Assembly: GCF_000599885.1 (NCBI RefSeq)
Contig: NZ_JFGT01000005.1
Coordinates: 868,001 to 932,000, forward strand
DNA from: Pantoea sp. IMH
GTDB taxonomy: Bacteria > Pseudomonadota > Gammaproteobacteria > Enterobacterales > Enterobacteriaceae
Direction: 5' to 3'
DNA length: 64,000 nucleotides
Below the pieces are notes generated by a model that searched no databases, was not told where the DNA came from, and was given only the letters and a program-made list of their open reading frames with translations. The position numbers and the translations under genes are program-made. Shown piece by piece: positions 8,385-18,352 of the stretch; position 1 is the stretch's first letter; each line of letters begins with the position of its first letter.

Positions 8385-9638
8385 ATGCCACGCCTGCTCA
8401 GCAATACCGACATAGCCTTGACCCACGAAAAGCTGCTTCCGCTGGCCGTTCAGTACGGCGGCCCCGTCTGGGTCTATGACGCGAACATTATTCGTGAACG
8501 TATCAGCCAGTTAATGCAGTTCGACGTGGTGCGTTTCGCGCAGAAGGCCTGTTCCAATATTCACATTTTACGGTTGATGCGCGAGGCGGGCGTTAAAGTC
8601 GATTCCGTGTCGCTGGGTGAGATAGAGCGTGCGCTGGTGGCGGGTTATCAGCCTGGCGGCGACGAGATTGTGTTTACCGCTGACGTGATCGATGCGCCCA
8701 CGCTACAGCGCCTGAGCGCGCTGAAAATCCCGGTGAATGCCGGATCGGTGGATATGCTGCATCAGCTTGGCGCCGTTTCACCGGGCCACCCGGTCTGGCT
8801 GCGTGTCAACCCGGGCTTCGGTCACGGTCACAGCCAGAAAACCAATACCGGCGGTGAAAACAGCAAACACGGCATCTGGCATGGCGATCTGTCGCTGGCA
8901 CTGGCAGCCATTCAGCTGTACGGCCTGAAGCTGGTCGGCATTCATATGCATATTGGCTCTGGCGTGGACTATGGTCACCTTGAGCAGGTCTGTGACGCTA
9001 TGGTGAATCAGGTTATCGGTTTCGGTCAGGATCTTGAGGCGATTTCAGCGGGCGGCGGGCTTTCCATTCCTTACCGTTTTGAAGAAGAGGCGATCGATAC
9101 CGGGCATTACTTTGGCCTGTGGGACGCGGCCCGCCAGCGGATAGCCCAACATCTGGGTCATCCGGTCAAGCTGGAGATTGAGCCGGGACGTTTCCTGGTC
9201 GCGGAGTCAGGCGTACTGGTGTCACAGGTGCGGGCGGTGAAGCAGATGGGCAGCCGCCACTTTGTGCTGGTGGATGCGGGCTTCAACGATCTGATGCGGC
9301 CTTCCATGTACGGCAGCTATCACCATATTTCAGCGATGGCGGGTGACGGCAGGGCGCTGGATGAGACCCAGACGGTGGAAAGCGTGGTGGCCGGTCCACT
9401 CTGTGAATCAGGAGACGTGTTTACCCAGCAAGAAGGTGGCAAGGTGGAAACCCGGTCGCTGCCCGACGTGCAGCCGGGCGACTATCTGGTTTTCCATGAT
9501 ACCGGTGCCTACGGCGCTTCTATGTCCTCGAACTACAACAGCCGTCCGCTGCTGCCGGAAGTGCTGTTTGAGCATGGAGAACCGCGACAGATCCGCCGTC
9601 CGCAAACCATTCAGGAGTTGCTGGCGCTGGAAATCTGA
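8385..9638 (+). CDS. lysA: Diaminopimelate decarboxylase
   Basis: LysA (417 residues; E. coli 420) is the PLP enzyme that decarboxylates meso-diaminopimelate to L-lysine, the last step of lysine synthesis. It is a fold-III barrel: the Schiff-base Lys is in RFAQKACSN (~54), the substrate His in HMHIGSGVD, the PLP phosphate loop is GGGLSIPY, and the Arg of EPGRFLV and Cys of GPLCESGDVF come from the C-terminal half that completes the dimer active site. It is preceded by AAGGAGA. It is divergent from lysR and is presumably LysR-activated. Confidence 0.97.
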   Translation: MPRLLSNTDIALTHEKLLPLAVQYGGPVWVYDANIIRERISQLMQFDVVRFAQKACSNIHILRLMREAGVKVDSVSLGEIERALVAGYQPGGDEIVFTADVIDAPTLQRLSALKIPVNAGSVDMLHQLGAVSPGHPVWLRVNPGFGHGHSQKTNTGGENSKHGIWHGDLSLALAAIQLYGLKLVGIHMHIGSGVDYGHLEQVCDAMVNQVIGFGQDLEAISAGGGLSIPYRFEEEAIDTGHYFGLWDAARQRIAQHLGHPVKLEIEPGRFLVAESGVLVSQVRAVKQMGSRHFVLVDAGFNDLMRPSMYGSYHHISAMAGDGRALDETQTVESVVAGPLCESGDVFTQQEGGKVETRSLPDVQPGDYLVFHDTGAYGASMSSNYNSRPLLPEVLFEHGEPRQIRRPQTIQELLALEI

Positions 9639-9661
9639 TCCGCCGCGATTGTCCGCACGCA

Positions 9662-10687
9662 TTACCGGCCCGGCTGGAAAATCCCTGCTGCGACCTGGGC
9701 CGGTGTGACCACGCCGGTATCCAGCACCCAGCCGCTAATCAGTGACGCTGGCGTCACGTCGAACGCCGGGTTATAGACTGCCGCCCCCTCAGGCGCCCAC
9801 TCAACCTCGCCAAAGCTGCCGGCCACGCCGGTCACTTCGCTGGCGGCGCGCTGCTCAATCGGAATCGCCGAGCCGTCCGGGCAGGTCGCATCAAGCGTGG
9901 TATGCGGCGCGGCAACGTAGAAAGGGATGCCGTGATAATGCGCCAGCACCGCAAGGCTGTATGTGCCGATCTTATTGGCCACGTCACCGTTAGCGGCGAT
10001 GCGGTCGGCGCCTACCCATACGGCATCCACCTGTTTTTTCGCCATCAGGCTGGCCGCCATGCTGTCGCAAATCAGGCGATAGGGCACGCCCATTTCGCCC
10101 AGCTCCCAGGCGGTCAGGCGGCCTCCCTGAAGCAGCGGCCTTGTCTCATCCACCCAGACATTTTCCACTTTCCCTTCCTGCCAGCCGCGGGCGATAACGC
10201 CCAGCGCCGTGCCGACGCCTGCCGTTGCCAGACCGCCCGTATTGCAGTGGGTCAGCAGGCGGCTGGCGGGCGTAATCAGCTGCGCGCCAGCGGCGGCAAT
10301 GTTGTCACACAGCGCTTTATCTTCTTCCACCAGGCGCAGCGCCTCAAAACTCAGGGCCGTCACATGATCTTCCTGCGCCAGCGCCAGCTTCATGCGATCC
10401 AGGTTGTTCATCAGGTTCACCGCAGTTGGCCGCGCCGCCCGCAGAACCGCCAGCGACTCAGCCAGTTCAGCCTTTGGCATTCCATTTTCCGCCAGCAGCG
10501 CCAGCAGCAGGCTGGCCGAAAGGCCAATCAGCGGCGCACCGCGCACCCGCAGGGCTTTGATATGGGCGACAAGCGCGGCAACGTCCGGCGTCGGGCACCA
10601 GATTTTTTTCTGCGGCAGGGCTTGCTGATCGAGGATCCAAAGCTGATTGTCACGAACTTGTAAGCTGGTGGTATTCAGTGTCTGCAT
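9662..10687 (-). CDS. mtnA: S-methyl-5-thioribose-1-phosphate isomerase
   Basis: MtnA (341 residues) converts 5-methylthioribose-1-phosphate to 5-methylthioribulose-1-phosphate in methionine salvage. It belongs to the eIF2B-alpha/MtnA superfamily; [27 protein letters not shown] (catalytic Cys) and [19 protein letters not shown] (catalytic Asp) are intact. It is divergent from mtnK, whose product makes its substrate. Three MetJ-type boxes lie between them. The later pathway enzymes (MtnB, MtnC, MtnD) are not in this window. Confidence 0.96.
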   Translation of the reverse strand: MQTLNTTSLQVRDNQLWILDQQALPQKKIWCPTPDVAALVAHIKALRVRGAPLIGLSASLLLALLAENGMPKAELAESLAVLRAARPTAVNLMNNLDRMKLALAQEDHVTALSFEALRLVEEDKALCDNIAAAGAQLITPASRLLTHCNTGGLATAGVGTALGVIARGWQEGKVENVWVDETRPLLQGGRLTAWELGEMGVPYRLICDSMAASLMAKKQVDAVWVGADRIAANGDVANKIGTYSLAVLAHYHGIPFYVAAPHTTLDATCPDGSAIPIEQRAASEVTGVAGSFGEVEWAPEGAAVYNPAFDVTPASLISGWVLDTGVVTPAQVAAGIFQPGR

Positions 10688-10741
10688 GAGAAGTTAAATC
10701 CTGGTTGCGTTATCTGGGCATAGTGTGCCAACATGCCTGAC

Positions 10742-10765
10742 GGATGTATAGACGTCTGAACGGCT
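10742..10765. promoter_or_regulatory. MetJ operator (three tandem met boxes) between mtnA and mtnK
   Basis: A perfect met box AGACGTCT (10750-10757) is flanked by GGATGTAT (10742-10749) and GAACGGCT (10758-10765), each 5 of 8 to consensus, with no gaps. Tandem 8-bp boxes are how MetJ dimers bind cooperatively with S-adenosylmethionine. The site lies between the divergent mtnA and mtnK starts and could repress both. Confidence 0.7.
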
Positions 10766-10813
10766 TATAACAAAAGAATTCGCAAGATATCGCGTTTGAT
10801 GAGGGGCAAGTCA

Positions 10814-12013
10814 ATGTCGCAATACCGTACGTTCACCGCAGCAGATGCCGTGGAATATGCCCGCCAGTTTGGCGGCGTCAGCGATCCGTCCAGCCTGATC
10901 GACTCTGAGGAAGTGGGCGACGGTAATCTGAATCTGGTCTTTAAAATTTTTGACCGCTCAGGCGTGAGCCGGGTCATTATTAAGCAGGCGTTGCCTTACG
11001 TGCGTTGCGTGGGGGAATCCTGGCCGCTGACGCTCGATCGTGCCCGTATCGAAGCGGAAGTATTACGTATTCATGGTCACTATTGCCCTGACCATACGGT
11101 GAAGATCCTGCACTACGACGCCGATCTGGCGGTGATGGTGATGGAAGATCTCTCTCATCTTGCCATCTGGCGCGGTGAGCAGGTGAAAGGGCTGGATTAT
11201 CCTCAAGCCGCCACCCAACTGGGTGAATACCTGGCACAGACGCTGTTTCATACCTCCGATTTTTATCAGCATCCTCATCAGAAAAAAGCGGATGTTATTC
11301 GCTTCACCAATCCCGAACTGTGCGACATCACTGAAGAGCTGTTCTTCAATGAGCCTTATGAAGTGCACGAGCGTAACGGCTATCCGCGCGAGCTGGAACC
11401 GCTGATTGCCACACTGCGCGATGATGATGAGCTGCGCCTGAAGGTGGCAGGGCTGAAGCATCGCTTTCTTTCACATGCCGAGGCGCTGCTGCACGGCGAC
11501 GTCCACAGCGGCTCCATCTTTGTGGGTGAAGGCACGCTGAAGGTGATCGATGCCGAATTTGGCTACTACGGCCCCATCGGATTTGACGTTGGCAGCGCGC
11601 TTGGCAATTTGCTGATCAACTACTGTGCGCTGCCTGGCCTGCTTCCACCGCGCGAAGCGGCAGACGTCCGCGAAAAGCGGCTGAATGATGTGCGGGCGCT
11701 CTGGCAGAGTTTTGCGGAGGGTTTCCTGGCGCTGGCGGCGGAAAAGTCCCGCGATCGCGCGCTGGCTTATTCCGGTTACGGCGCGGCATTCCTGCGCAAG
11801 GTCTGGTGCGATACGCTGGGCTTTTGCGGGACCGAGCTTATCCGCCGGACGGTGGGTATGTCCCAGGTCGCGGACATCAAATCCATAGACGATGAGGCGA
11901 TGAAGGCCGGATGCGTTAGCCAGGCGGTAACGCTCGGCAGGACGCTGATCCTGGCCGCGGAGCATGTAGAGGATATCGAAGCACTGATCGCACGCATCCG
12001 GCAGAATGGCTGA
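10814..12013 (+). CDS. mtnK: 5-methylthioribose kinase
   Basis: MtnK (399 residues, the length of the Klebsiella enzyme) phosphorylates 5-methylthioribose with ATP, the first committed step of the methylthioribose branch of methionine salvage. It has the aminoglycoside-kinase-like fold: catalytic loop [13 protein letters not shown] (~residue 230) and metal-binding [18 protein letters not shown] 10814 is chosen because GAGGGGC lies seven bases upstream and the protein starts MSQYRTF; ATG 10796 would add six residues. A tetraloop terminator follows. Divergent partner mtnA catalyses the next step. Confidence 0.96.
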   Translation: MSQYRTFTAADAVEYARQFGGVSDPSSLIDSEEVGDGNLNLVFKIFDRSGVSRVIIKQALPYVRCVGESWPLTLDRARIEAEVLRIHGHYCPDHTVKILHYDADLAVMVMEDLSHLAIWRGEQVKGLDYPQAATQLGEYLAQTLFHTSDFYQHPHQKKADVIRFTNPELCDITEELFFNEPYEVHERNGYPRELEPLIATLRDDDELRLKVAGLKHRFLSHAEALLHGDVHSGSIFVGEGTLKVIDAEFGYYGPIGFDVGSALGNLLINYCALPGLLPPREAADVREKRLNDVRALWQSFAEGFLALAAEKSRDRALAYSGYGAAFLRKVWCDTLGFCGTELIRRTVGMSQVADIKSIDDEAMKAGCVSQAVTLGRTLILAAEHVEDIEALIARIRQNG

Positions 12014-12054
12014 AGACACCTTCAGAGCAGACATTTTGATTTGTTGCCGCCCTC

Positions 12055-12090
12055 AAAACGGACTGGTTCGCCAGTCCGTTTTGCATTTAT
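12055..12090 (+). terminator. Rho-independent terminator of mtnK
   Basis: A perfect 12-bp stem (12055-12066 with 12071-12082) closes a TTCG tetraloop and ends in TTTT, followed by GCATTTAT. Confidence 0.9.
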
Positions 12091-12211
12091 TACTCGAACA
12101 AACGGGATTAAAGGGTGCTTTCGCTATGCCTTATTTTCACCGGCTGAGCGCATAGAGTTTTGCGCTCTGAAGTGAACCATGCTTATAAAATCGCCCAGCC
12201 TGTTCCGGCGG

Positions 12212-12706
12212 CTACGTTATCAAGGCTGCGGCCAGCATCGCCGATAAATAAAGACCACAACCAAAAACCAGATGGGTCAGTAAACTTTTCAATCTGGCCT
12301 TCGCGGGATTCGCCGTGGCCGACGCCGCCATCCCAAAACCGAGTGCGGGCTGCATAATAAAAAAAGGCGCCGCAAGACTTATCAGGCCTGTCGCCATGGC
12401 TGTACCAACATCAGGTGCGTGAAACCATTGCGGGCCGGATAACAGCAGCGGAAGAAACGCGAACAGAATGCCCGTTGCGTAATGAAACGCCCAACCGGTC
12501 ACTTTTTCGCCGCTAAGGGCTGGTGCGTTGAGGATAGTGCGGTGAACAAATTTTCCCTTAAGCATCCCTAAGAGCCACCGCCCTGGCAGCGCATAATCCA
12601 GCGATGCAATACCCCATTTCCGCCTTAACAGTAGCGCCCAGCCATCCATACACAGCGTTGCGCCAGCGCCGGTAAACAGAATACGCAAAAGGATCTCTGT
12701 GCTCAT
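12212..12706 (-). CDS. DUF2938-type inner-membrane protein
   Basis: This 164-residue hydrophobic protein has about four predicted membrane helices (residues ~5-25, 70-92, 100-125, 140-162). The pattern ILFTGAGATLCMDGWALLLRR, then WLLGMLKGKFVH and GWAFHYATGILFA, fits the DUF2938 family, which has no known function. The 3' part is A/T-poor with no frameshift. It is divergent from a MerR-type regulator 69 nt away, a pairing that suggests the regulator controls it. Confidence 0.75.
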   Translation of the reverse strand: MSTEILLRILFTGAGATLCMDGWALLLRRKWGIASLDYALPGRWLLGMLKGKFVHRTILNAPALSGEKVTGWAFHYATGILFAFLPLLLSGPQWFHAPDVGTAMATGLISLAAPFFIMQPALGFGMAASATANPAKARLKSLLTHLVFGCGLYLSAMLAAALIT

Positions 12707-12775
12707 TTTTGCCTCTCAATATGCCATGTTATGCTGGCAGGCATTGTGCAACTTAAAGCTCACTTCAGGTCAACC

Positions 12776-13186
12776 ATGAAAGAACTTGATATTGCTGAGG
12801 TCGCTCAGCTGGCAAATGTTGCGCCCTCTGCGCTGCGGTTTTATGAGAAGAAAGGCCTGATTTACCCCACTGGACGAAACGGCCTGCGAAGGCAGTACTC
12901 TGCTGATGTGCTGAACCGGCTGGCGTTAATAGCGCTGGGTCAGACGGCGGGCTTCACGCTGGATAATATTGCGGCGATGTTCGATCGGCAAGGGAGGCTG
13001 ACGCTTGAACCGCAGCGCCTGCTGAGCAGGGCGGACGAAATCGATCAAACCATCCGCGAGCTGAAAAAGGTCAGTGAAGGATTAAGGCATGTGGCTGGCT
13101 GCACCGCGCCAAACCATATGCAGTGCCCGCAGTTTCTGAAGCTTTTAGGGAGAGTGAAAACGGCTTCATCAGAAGGCGCGCGTTAA
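12776..13186 (+). CDS. MerR-family transcriptional regulator
   Basis: This 136-residue protein has a MerR winged helix at the N-terminus (DIAEVAQLANVAPSALRFYE, GLIYPTGRNGLRRQYS), a dimerisation helix, and a C-terminal loop GCTAPNHMQCPQF with two Cys separated by seven residues and an included His. That C-x7-C spacing is also found in copper-sensing CueR, so a metal or thiol signal is possible but not shown. ATG 12776 is chosen because the family starts here and AGG lies upstream; ATG 12731 would add 15 residues. It is divergent from the DUF2938 gene, its likely target. Confidence 0.8.
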   Translation: MKELDIAEVAQLANVAPSALRFYEKKGLIYPTGRNGLRRQYSADVLNRLALIALGQTAGFTLDNIAAMFDRQGRLTLEPQRLLSRADEIDQTIRELKKVSEGLRHVAGCTAPNHMQCPQFLKLLGRVKTASSEGAR

Positions 13187-13226
13187 CAAATGGGTTATGC
13201 AAGGACGGTGGAAAGAGACACAGGAT

Positions 13227-13270
13227 GTAGCGGCAGCGAAGCTGAAAAGCGCTCCGGCTGCCGCTTGTTA
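13227..13270. terminator. Hairpin between the convergent MerR and fadE genes
   Basis: An 8-bp inverted repeat GCGGCAGC/GCTGCCGC, with a partial inner stem, lies between two convergent genes, followed on the plus strand by TTGTTA. A second 7-bp dyad (GCCTGAC/GTCAGGC) lies ~13286-13313. Neither has a strong T-run, so termination is probable but unproven. Confidence 0.4.
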
Positions 13271-13328
13271 CTGAACGTTGTTAGCCTGACGGTTTATCAC
13301 TGTGTTGTCAGGCAAGGGCCGCTGATTT

Positions 13329-15794
13329 TCAGGCAGCTTCCGTTTTCCTCACCGTTTCCGGCAACTTAACGGGCTGCTGTTCAGGCTTTACCGGCTGAGT
13401 CGCCAGCGCATCCGCGTCAAATTCGTCCACGTTGATCGAGCGCAGGCGGCTCACTTCAGCACGTGTCAGAATGCTCGCTTCCTCTTCGGTAATCCATTTT
13501 TCCTGAATGCCCTGTTGCGCTAACACGTCCAGACGGGTAAACGGCAGATGTTTTTTCTGCTGCTTACAGAGGCGATCGTGAATGACCTCCGCCGCCATAA
13601 TATCCTCAAGCGCTTCTTCCAGCTGGCCTGCCGGATTATTTTCCCCCGGCGTCAGGTACTGGCCACGGCCCAGGCGGGAACGCGTCGCCGAAGGAATTTG
13701 CAGGATGCACGCCAGCTGGTGATCGAGGCGATCCGATGGCGCGCGGCAGTGGCGTCCGGTCGGGAAAATAATGCCGCACAGCAGGCTGGCAACCATACGG
13801 TTAGGGAAGTTACGCAGCAGATCGTCAATGGCGACTTCCGCCTGGTTCATCGCATCCTGTACGCCCCAGTGCAGCAGCGGCAGATCGGCTTCGTTACGGC
13901 CTTCATCTTCATAACGCTTCAGCGCGGCCGAGGCGAGATAGAGCTGGCTGAGCACATCGCCAAGGCGGGCGGAGATCCGCTCACGCCGCTTCAGGCTGCC
14001 GCCGAGCACCGACATGGAAATGTCGGAGAGCAGCGCCATATTGGCGCTCAGCCGGTTCAGGTGCTGATAATAGCGGCGGCTGGCGTCGCGGGTTGGTGTC
14101 TTGCTGGTACGTCCGCCAGTCAGGCCAAGCCACAGGCTGCGCACCATATTGCTGCCGACGTGGCCGACATGGCTGAACAGGGCCTTATCAAAAGCGTCCA
14201 GGTCATTGTTCTGCGCTGCCGCCATTTCCGTCAGCACGTAAGGATGACAGCGAATGGCGCCCTGACCGAAGATAATCATGCTGCGGGTCAGGATATTCGC
14301 ACCCTCGACGGTGATGGCAATAGGAGCGCCCTGATAGGCGCGGGCCAGGAAATTACTGTTGCCGAGCATGATGCCTTTGCCCCCGGCAATATCCATTGCG
14401 TCAACGATGGCGCGCTGGCCGCGATGGGTACAGTGATATTTTACAATGGCAGAGAGCACGGCCGGTTTTTCACCCTGCGCGATGCCGTAGGTGATCAGCG
14501 AGGCTGCGGCATCCATTACCCAGGCATTCCCGGCGATGCGTGCCAGCGGCTCTTCAATCCCTTCCATTTTTCCGATCGGCAGACGGAACTGGCGACGAAT
14601 ATGGGCGTAGGCGCCAATCGCCAGCGCGATGCTTTTCAGGCTGCCGGTAGAGTTAGAGGGCAGGGTAATGCCGCGTCCCACCGACAGGCATTCGACCAGC
14701 ATCCGCCAGCCCTGGCCCGCCATTTTCGGTCCGCCAATGATGTAGTCGATCGGCACAAATATATCGTTACCGCGCGTCGGGCCGTTCTGGAACGGCACGT
14801 TAAGCGGGAAGTGGCGTTTGCCAATCTCCACACCAGGCGTCCGGGTCGGGATCAGTGCACAGGTAATGCCTAATTCGTCGGTGTCGCCAAGCAGATGATC
14901 GGGATCGTAGAGCTTAAACGCCAGGCCCAGCACCGTCGCTACCGGTGCCAGCGTAATATAGCGTTTGTTCCAAGTCAGGCGCATGCCCAGTACCTGCTCG
15001 CCCTCCCAGTCACCCATACAAACCACACCTTTATCCGGAATGGCGCCCGCGTCGGAACCCGCTTCCGGGCTGGTCAGTGCAAAGCAGGGGATCTCTTTGC
15101 CAGCGGCAAGGCGCGGCAGGTAGTGATCTTTCTGTTCATCCGTCCCGTAATGCTGAAGCAGTTCGCCGGGGCCGAGGGAGTTAGGTACGCCAACGGTGAT
15201 CGCCAGAATACCGGAGACGCCAGCCAGCTTCTGTAGTACGCATGCCTGCGCGTAAGCTGAGAATTCAAGGCCGCCATACTCTTTCTTGATGATCATCGCA
15301 AAAAAGCGATGCTCTTTCAGATAGGCCCAGAGTTCGGGCGGCAGATCGGCCATTTCATGCGTAATGGCAAAGTCGTTTGACATGCGGCAGGCTTCTTCCA
15401 CCGGGCCGTTCAGAAAAGCCAGCTCCTCTTCACTCAGGCGCGGCTGCGGATAGTTATGCAGTTTTTCCCAGTCGGGATTGCCGCGAAACAGCTCGCCTTC
15501 CCACCAGGTGGTACCTGCCTCAATCGCTTCTTTTTCCGTACGGGACATCGGCGGCATCACTTTCTGAAAAGTATGCAGCATCTGGCGGGAAAACAGGGCG
15601 CGGCGCATCGGCAGCAGGTTGAAAGGCAGCAGAATAATTGCCAGTGGGATCAGCAGCCATGGGGTCCAGACTTGCGCAACCGCCCAGGCAACCGTCCACG
15701 CCAGCAGCAGCAGGCTGGCTGTGAGCAGATTAACGCGGTGATAAAAGAGCGCGCCAATCAGCACGATCGTTGCCACGATACTGAAAACCATCAT
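13329..15794 (-). CDS. fadE: Acyl-CoA dehydrogenase
   Basis: FadE (821 residues; E. coli 814) is the FAD enzyme that introduces the first trans-2 double bond in fatty-acid beta-oxidation. The N-terminus has two hydrophobic helices ([20 protein letters not shown] and [12 protein letters not shown]), then the acyl-CoA dehydrogenase core ([28 protein letters not shown]) and the FadE-specific C-terminal region. ATG 15794 is chosen since E. coli FadE starts MMILS and GGAG is correctly spaced for it; ATG 15800 is too close to GGAG. A FadR-type operator lies just upstream. Confidence 0.97.
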   Translation of the reverse strand: MMVFSIVATIVLIGALFYHRVNLLTASLLLLAWTVAWAVAQVWTPWLLIPLAIILLPFNLLPMRRALFSRQMLHTFQKVMPPMSRTEKEAIEAGTTWWEGELFRGNPDWEKLHNYPQPRLSEEELAFLNGPVEEACRMSNDFAITHEMADLPPELWAYLKEHRFFAMIIKKEYGGLEFSAYAQACVLQKLAGVSGILAITVGVPNSLGPGELLQHYGTDEQKDHYLPRLAAGKEIPCFALTSPEAGSDAGAIPDKGVVCMGDWEGEQVLGMRLTWNKRYITLAPVATVLGLAFKLYDPDHLLGDTDELGITCALIPTRTPGVEIGKRHFPLNVPFQNGPTRGNDIFVPIDYIIGGPKMAGQGWRMLVECLSVGRGITLPSNSTGSLKSIALAIGAYAHIRRQFRLPIGKMEGIEEPLARIAGNAWVMDAAASLITYGIAQGEKPAVLSAIVKYHCTHRGQRAIVDAMDIAGGKGIMLGNSNFLARAYQGAPIAITVEGANILTRSMIIFGQGAIRCHPYVLTEMAAAQNNDLDAFDKALFSHVGHVGSNMVRSLWLGLTGGRTSKTPTRDASRRYYQHLNRLSANMALLSDISMSVLGGSLKRRERISARLGDVLSQLYLASAALKRYEDEGRNEADLPLLHWGVQDAMNQAEVAIDDLLRNFPNRMVASLLCGIIFPTGRHCRAPSDRLDHQLACILQIPSATRSRLGRGQYLTPGENNPAGQLEEALEDIMAAEVIHDRLCKQQKKHLPFTRLDVLAQQGIQEKWITEEEASILTRAEVSRLRSINVDEFDADALATQPVKPEQQPVKLPETVRKTEAA

Positions 15795-15815
15795 ATCCAT
15801 CGCTCCGTAAGTAGT

Positions 15816-15832
15816 AAGAGGTCTGACCTGTT
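15816..15832. promoter_or_regulatory. FadR operator upstream of fadE
   Basis: AAGAGGTCTGACCTGTT (17 bp) has the GGTC-N-GACC core of FadR sites. It lies 22-38 nt before the fadE start, where FadR would block transcription until long-chain acyl-CoA releases it. Confidence 0.8.
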
Positions 15833-16009
15833 AGCTACAGGTGTAAAGCAGATGCATTCTGTTAGCAATGCCTTTACATCATAATTACAATGTGGCTCAC
15901 ATTCCGGCCGCCTCAGCGGGCTTAGCCACCACTTCGCGGGCTGGGTGCTTTTCGCCCTTCATCCAACTTGCTAGACTGACGAAAACTCTTCCCGCTAAAG
16001 GACTCCCCC

Positions 16010-16588
16010 ATGTATCAGGACATCATTCGCGCAGAACTTAACGAGGCGGCGGAAACGCTCAATAACTTCCTGAGTGACGAAGCCAATATTCATGCTATTC
16101 AGCGTGCAGCGGTGCTGCTGGCCGATGCATTTAAAGCGGGCGGCAAGGTGCTCTCCTGCGGCAACGGCGGTTCACACTGCGACGCGATGCACTTCGCGGA
16201 GGAGCTGACCGGCCGCTACCGCGAAAACCGACCTGGCTATCCGGCGATTGCGATTTCCGACGTCAGCCATCTCTCCTGCGTCAGCAACGACTTTGGCTAT
16301 GATTTTGTTTTCTCGCGCTATATCGAAGCAGTGGGCAAGTCAGGGGACGTTCTGCTGGGGCTTTCCACTTCCGGTAACTCAGCCAACATCATCAAAGCGG
16401 TGGAAGCGGCGCGGGCACAGGGCATGAAGGTGATCACCCTGACCGGCAAAGATGGTGGCAAGATGGATGGCATGGCCGATGTGGAAATCCGCGTACCCCA
16501 CTTTGGCTATGCTGACCGTATTCAGGAGATCCACATCAAGGTGATCCATATCCTGATGCTGCTGATTGAAAAAGAGATGGTGAAGTAA
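16010..16588 (+). CDS. gmhA: Sedoheptulose 7-phosphate isomerase
   Basis: GmhA (192 residues) converts sedoheptulose 7-phosphate to D-glycero-D-manno-heptose 7-phosphate, the first step toward the ADP-heptose used in the LPS inner core. It is a SIS-domain protein: [21 protein letters not shown] and [15 protein letters not shown] are the conserved substrate loops. AAGGA precedes ATG 16010. It stands after fadE in divergent orientation and before yafJ, as in E. coli. Confidence 0.97.
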   Translation: MYQDIIRAELNEAAETLNNFLSDEANIHAIQRAAVLLADAFKAGGKVLSCGNGGSHCDAMHFAEELTGRYRENRPGYPAIAISDVSHLSCVSNDFGYDFVFSRYIEAVGKSGDVLLGLSTSGNSANIIKAVEAARAQGMKVITLTGKDGGKMDGMADVEIRVPHFGYADRIQEIHIKVIHILMLLIEKEMVK

Positions 16589-16594
16589 CCGCTT

Positions 16595-16622
16595 AAGGCC
16601 ATCTCGGTATGGCCTTTTTATT
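16595..16622 (+). terminator. Terminator of gmhA
   Basis: An 8-bp stem AAGGCCAT/ATGGCCTT with loop CTCGGT runs into TTT, A, TTT. It sits between gmhA and yafJ. Confidence 0.85.
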
Positions 16623-16634
16623 TGAGGTGACGCT

Positions 16635-17414
16635 ATGTGCGAACTGCTCGGGATGAGCGCCAATGTGCCTACGGATATCTGTTTCAGCTTTACCGGGCTG
16701 GTGCAGCGTGGCGGGGGAACCGGACCGCATAAGGATGGCTGGGGTATCACTTTCTATGAAGGAAAAGGCTGTCGCACATTCAAAGATCCTCAGCCAAGTT
16801 TTAACTCGCCGATCGCCCGGCTGGTGCAGGAGTATCCCATTAAATCCTGCTCGGTGGTCGCGCATATCCGCCAGGCTAACCGGGGAGAAGTGTGCCTTGA
16901 AAACACCCATCCCTTTACCCGTGAGCTCTGGGGCCGCAACTGGACCTTTGCGCATAACGGGCAGCTGAAAGGCTATCGTCAGCTGAGCACCGGCCAGTTT
17001 CGTCCGGTAGGTGAAACGGACAGCGAGTATGCTTTCTGCTGGCTGTTGCACAAACTGGCCACGCGCTATCCGCGCACGCCCGGAAACTGGCCTGCGGTGT
17101 TTCGCTATATTGCGGAACTGGCGGCAGAGCTACGTGGAAAAGGCGTCTTTAATATGCTGCTGTCGGACGGGCGCTATCTGATGGCCTTCTGCTCAACCAA
17201 TCTTTTCTGGATCACGCGGCGGGCGCCGTTCGGGAAAGCAACCCTGCTGGATCAGGACGTGGAGATCGACTTTCAGAAGCAGACCACGCCAGACGACGTG
17301 GTCACAGTTATCGCCACTCAGCCTCTGACCGGCAACGAGACCTGGCATAAAATTGAACCCGGCGACTGGGCGCTATTTTGTCTCGGTGAGCGCGAGCGCC
17401 GATCCGGTGACTGA
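16635..17414 (+). CDS. yafJ: Class II glutamine amidotransferase-like protein YafJ
   Basis: This 259-residue protein begins [12 protein letters not shown], so after Met removal Cys2 is the N-terminal nucleophile of a class II (Ntn) glutamine amidotransferase domain. Other conserved parts are [17 protein letters not shown] and [20 protein letters not shown]. The partner or acceptor reaction is unknown in E. coli. GAGGTG precedes the start. Its 3' end overlaps the convergent yafK gene by 42 nt. Confidence 0.93.
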   Translation: MCELLGMSANVPTDICFSFTGLVQRGGGTGPHKDGWGITFYEGKGCRTFKDPQPSFNSPIARLVQEYPIKSCSVVAHIRQANRGEVCLENTHPFTRELWGRNWTFAHNGQLKGYRQLSTGQFRPVGETDSEYAFCWLLHKLATRYPRTPGNWPAVFRYIAELAAELRGKGVFNMLLSDGRYLMAFCSTNLFWITRRAPFGKATLLDQDVEIDFQKQTTPDDVVTVIATQPLTGNETWHKIEPGDWALFCLGERERRSGD

Positions 17415-18113
17415 GGAACCCAGGAGTGAACCCGGTTCATTCAGGACATAGCGGCCGCCGGTCACGCTGATGGCGGGCGGGACGCGATGCTGCACAAACT
17501 CACGATAGCCCGGCTGGAGCTGCTGCCAGAAGCTGGCGTAGACCGAGTTGCGGTGGCGCTGTAAATTGCTGTCGGTCATGCGAAACGGATAGATGCTTAC
17601 GCCGACGCGTGTCTGACCGTTACGCAGGGCAGCTTCCACGTAATTGTAGATATCTTCAATATAGGTATCCGTCATGGCGTAGCAGCCCACGGAAACGCAG
17701 CTGCCGTGGATCATCAGGTATTTCCCTTCATAACCCTGCTGACGATCGAATTCGTTCGGGAAACCGACGTTAATGGCCCGGTAGAACCGACTGTCCGGCT
17801 TCAGTTGGGAAAGCCCCACGCTGTAAAACCCTTCAGGACTTTTGAAGTCGCCCTGGCGACGCTTGGGGCCTAATCCCCCGGAGAAATTACAGATCCGGTA
17901 GCTGTCGAGCAGGCGATACTCATTGCCGATCTTGCCATAGAGCTCAAGCGTACGTTCTTCTTTAAAGATCTGGATGTACACAGGGGTGCCGAGTAACTGC
18001 TTCTTTAACTCTTTGCTTACCGGTGCCAGCGGGGTGACCGGGTAGGTGGGGACGCTGGCGAAGACGACGGCTGGCAGTAAAAACATCGCAAACAACAGTG
18101 CGATTTTGCCCAT
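17373..18113 (-). CDS. yafK: L,D-transpeptidase-family murein hydrolase YafK (DpaA/LdtF)
   Basis: This 246-residue periplasmic protein has a signal peptide ([19 protein letters not shown]) and the YkuD catalytic motif: His in MIHGSCV and Cys in [10 protein letters not shown]. coli YafK, also called DpaA or LdtF, is an atypical family member that detaches Braun lipoprotein from peptidoglycan rather than attaching it; the same role is inferred here from similarity and synteny. GGGAACC precedes the start. The convergent overlap with yafJ may let the two transcripts affect each other. Confidence 0.92.
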   Translation of the reverse strand: MGKIALLFAMFLLPAVVFASVPTYPVTPLAPVSKELKKQLLGTPVYIQIFKEERTLELYGKIGNEYRLLDSYRICNFSGGLGPKRRQGDFKSPEGFYSVGLSQLKPDSRFYRAINVGFPNEFDRQQGYEGKYLMIHGSCVSVGCYAMTDTYIEDIYNYVEAALRNGQTRVGVSIYPFRMTDSNLQRHRNSVYASFWQQLQPGYREFVQHRVPPAISVTGGRYVLNEPGSLLGSSVTGSALALTETK

Positions 18114-18317
18114 TCTGGTTCCCTATAAAAAGCGGGGTGGATGCGGCGTCGGGGGACGCGTTAACAACAATATCGGAACAATCCGCTATCGGTGCGTCAC
18201 ATTAGCATTGTCTGTTTTTTTATCAAGTGAGCGGCGCCTAAAATCTGTAAGAAAAGCGGTAAAACCCTCTGCCGCTGCGCTTTGCCGGACGATCGTCATC
18301 TTGATATCGGCTGGGTT

Positions 18318-18337
18318 GCCTGTATACTTATCCAGTG
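18318..18337 (+). promoter_or_regulatory. LexA box upstream of dinB
   Basis: CTG at 18320-18322, ten bases (TATACTTATC), then CAG at 18333-18335 match the SOS box CTG-N10-CAG. It lies 18 nt before the dinB start, as at E. coli dinB. Confidence 0.88.
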
Positions 18338-18352
18338 CTGCCGGAGGGGGAT

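Noticed and set aside
9902..10663. 253-codon frame opposite mtnA and similar long frames opposite fadE, proA and the sensor kinase
   Set aside because: These are antisense shadows in high-GC third-position coding regions; they lack ribosome sites and family features.
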